Positions 5,126 through 5,149 of a stretch of 5,149 nt of DNA are shown here, piece after piece. Location of the stretch: positions 1-5,149 of the forward strand of contig JAKCDN010000239.1 in assembly GCA_021841795.1 (NCBI GenBank). Reading direction: 5' to 3'. The notes under the pieces were generated by a model. The model saw only the letters and a program-made list of their open reading frames with translations. It ran no database searches and was not told where the DNA came from. This stretch comes from Acidobacteriota bacterium (GTDB taxonomy: Bacteria; Acidobacteriota; Terriglobia; Terriglobales; Acidobacteriaceae). Made by a program: the position numbers and the translations under genes. Numbering within the stretch: position 1 is the first letter of the stretch; the number at the start of each line of letters is the position of its first letter.

Positions 5126-5149
5126 GGAGGACTTCATCTCTTGAAAACG
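5126..5149 (+). promoter_or_regulatory. Possible ribosome binding site and TTG start of a gene leaving the window
   Basis: GGAGG at 5126-5130 is followed after 10 nt by TTG AAA ACG (5141-5149), which would read Met-Lys-Thr, a common opening of exported proteins. The spacing is at the long end and only three codons are visible, so a start further right is equally possible. A weak TACACT element at 5098-5103 could serve as its -10. Confidence 0.3.

Larger units (their letters stand above)
4114..5149. other. Gene-free, structure-rich intergenic region of about 1 kb
   Basis: No open frame here looks like a real protein. The longest, plus-strand 4469-5020, is rich in Trp, Gly, Arg and Cys without domain pattern, has no good ribosome binding site, and runs across the hairpins. 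In order the stretch holds: GC hairpins at 4166-4238; a purine-rich part at about 4290-4420; an AT-rich island at 4411-4500; a G-rich plus strand at 4532-4700; a small hairpin at 4704-4719; phased hairpin modules at 4752-5000; competing GC hairpins at 5031-5093; and a possible translation start at the right edge. It should contain the promoter of the minus-strand Yip1-type gene and possibly that of a gene beginning beyond 5149. Confidence 0.7.

Overview
The window is GC-rich bacterial chromosome. It holds four protein genes in its first 4.1 kb and a gene-free, structure-rich stretch of about 1 kb at its right end. Gene content alone does not fix the taxon. The GC-rich coding, an exported protein whose signal peptide ends in ...ALTAQ, a Yip1-type membrane protein and a palindrome-rich intergenic region would all suit a soil bacterium such as an Acidobacteriota member. 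That placement is inference, held with modest confidence.

Layout: (1) Positions 1-94 are a leader with a perfect 10-bp inverted repeat, then a Shine-Dalgarno. (2) 95-913 on the plus strand encodes a fumarylacetoacetate-hydrolase-family enzyme. (3) 914-990 is a short convergent spacer with two overlapping hairpins. (4) Three minus-strand genes follow, read from right to left: a five-helix Yip1-family membrane protein (4073-3318), cysteinyl-tRNA synthetase cysS (3244-1766) and a small exported protein of unknown function (1671-991). The gaps are 73 and 94 bp. cysS has its own extended -10 candidate, so it may be transcribed independently. No clear promoter is visible before the exported-protein gene, so it probably depends on read-through from cysS. 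(5) 4074-5149 shows no convincing gene. It contains GC hairpins, an AT-rich island, a G-run tract with quadruplex potential, a set of diverged hairpin modules spaced 104 bp apart, and a final run of competing GC-rich hairpins. At the very edge there is a possible ribosome binding site followed by TTG.

The genes do not form an obvious pathway. cysS is core translation, the FAH-family enzyme belongs to central or aromatic-acid catabolism, and the other two are envelope proteins. No mobile element, CRISPR array, tRNA or rRNA was recognised. The most unusual part of the window is the right-hand intergenic region, above all the phased hairpin modules at about 4752-5000.
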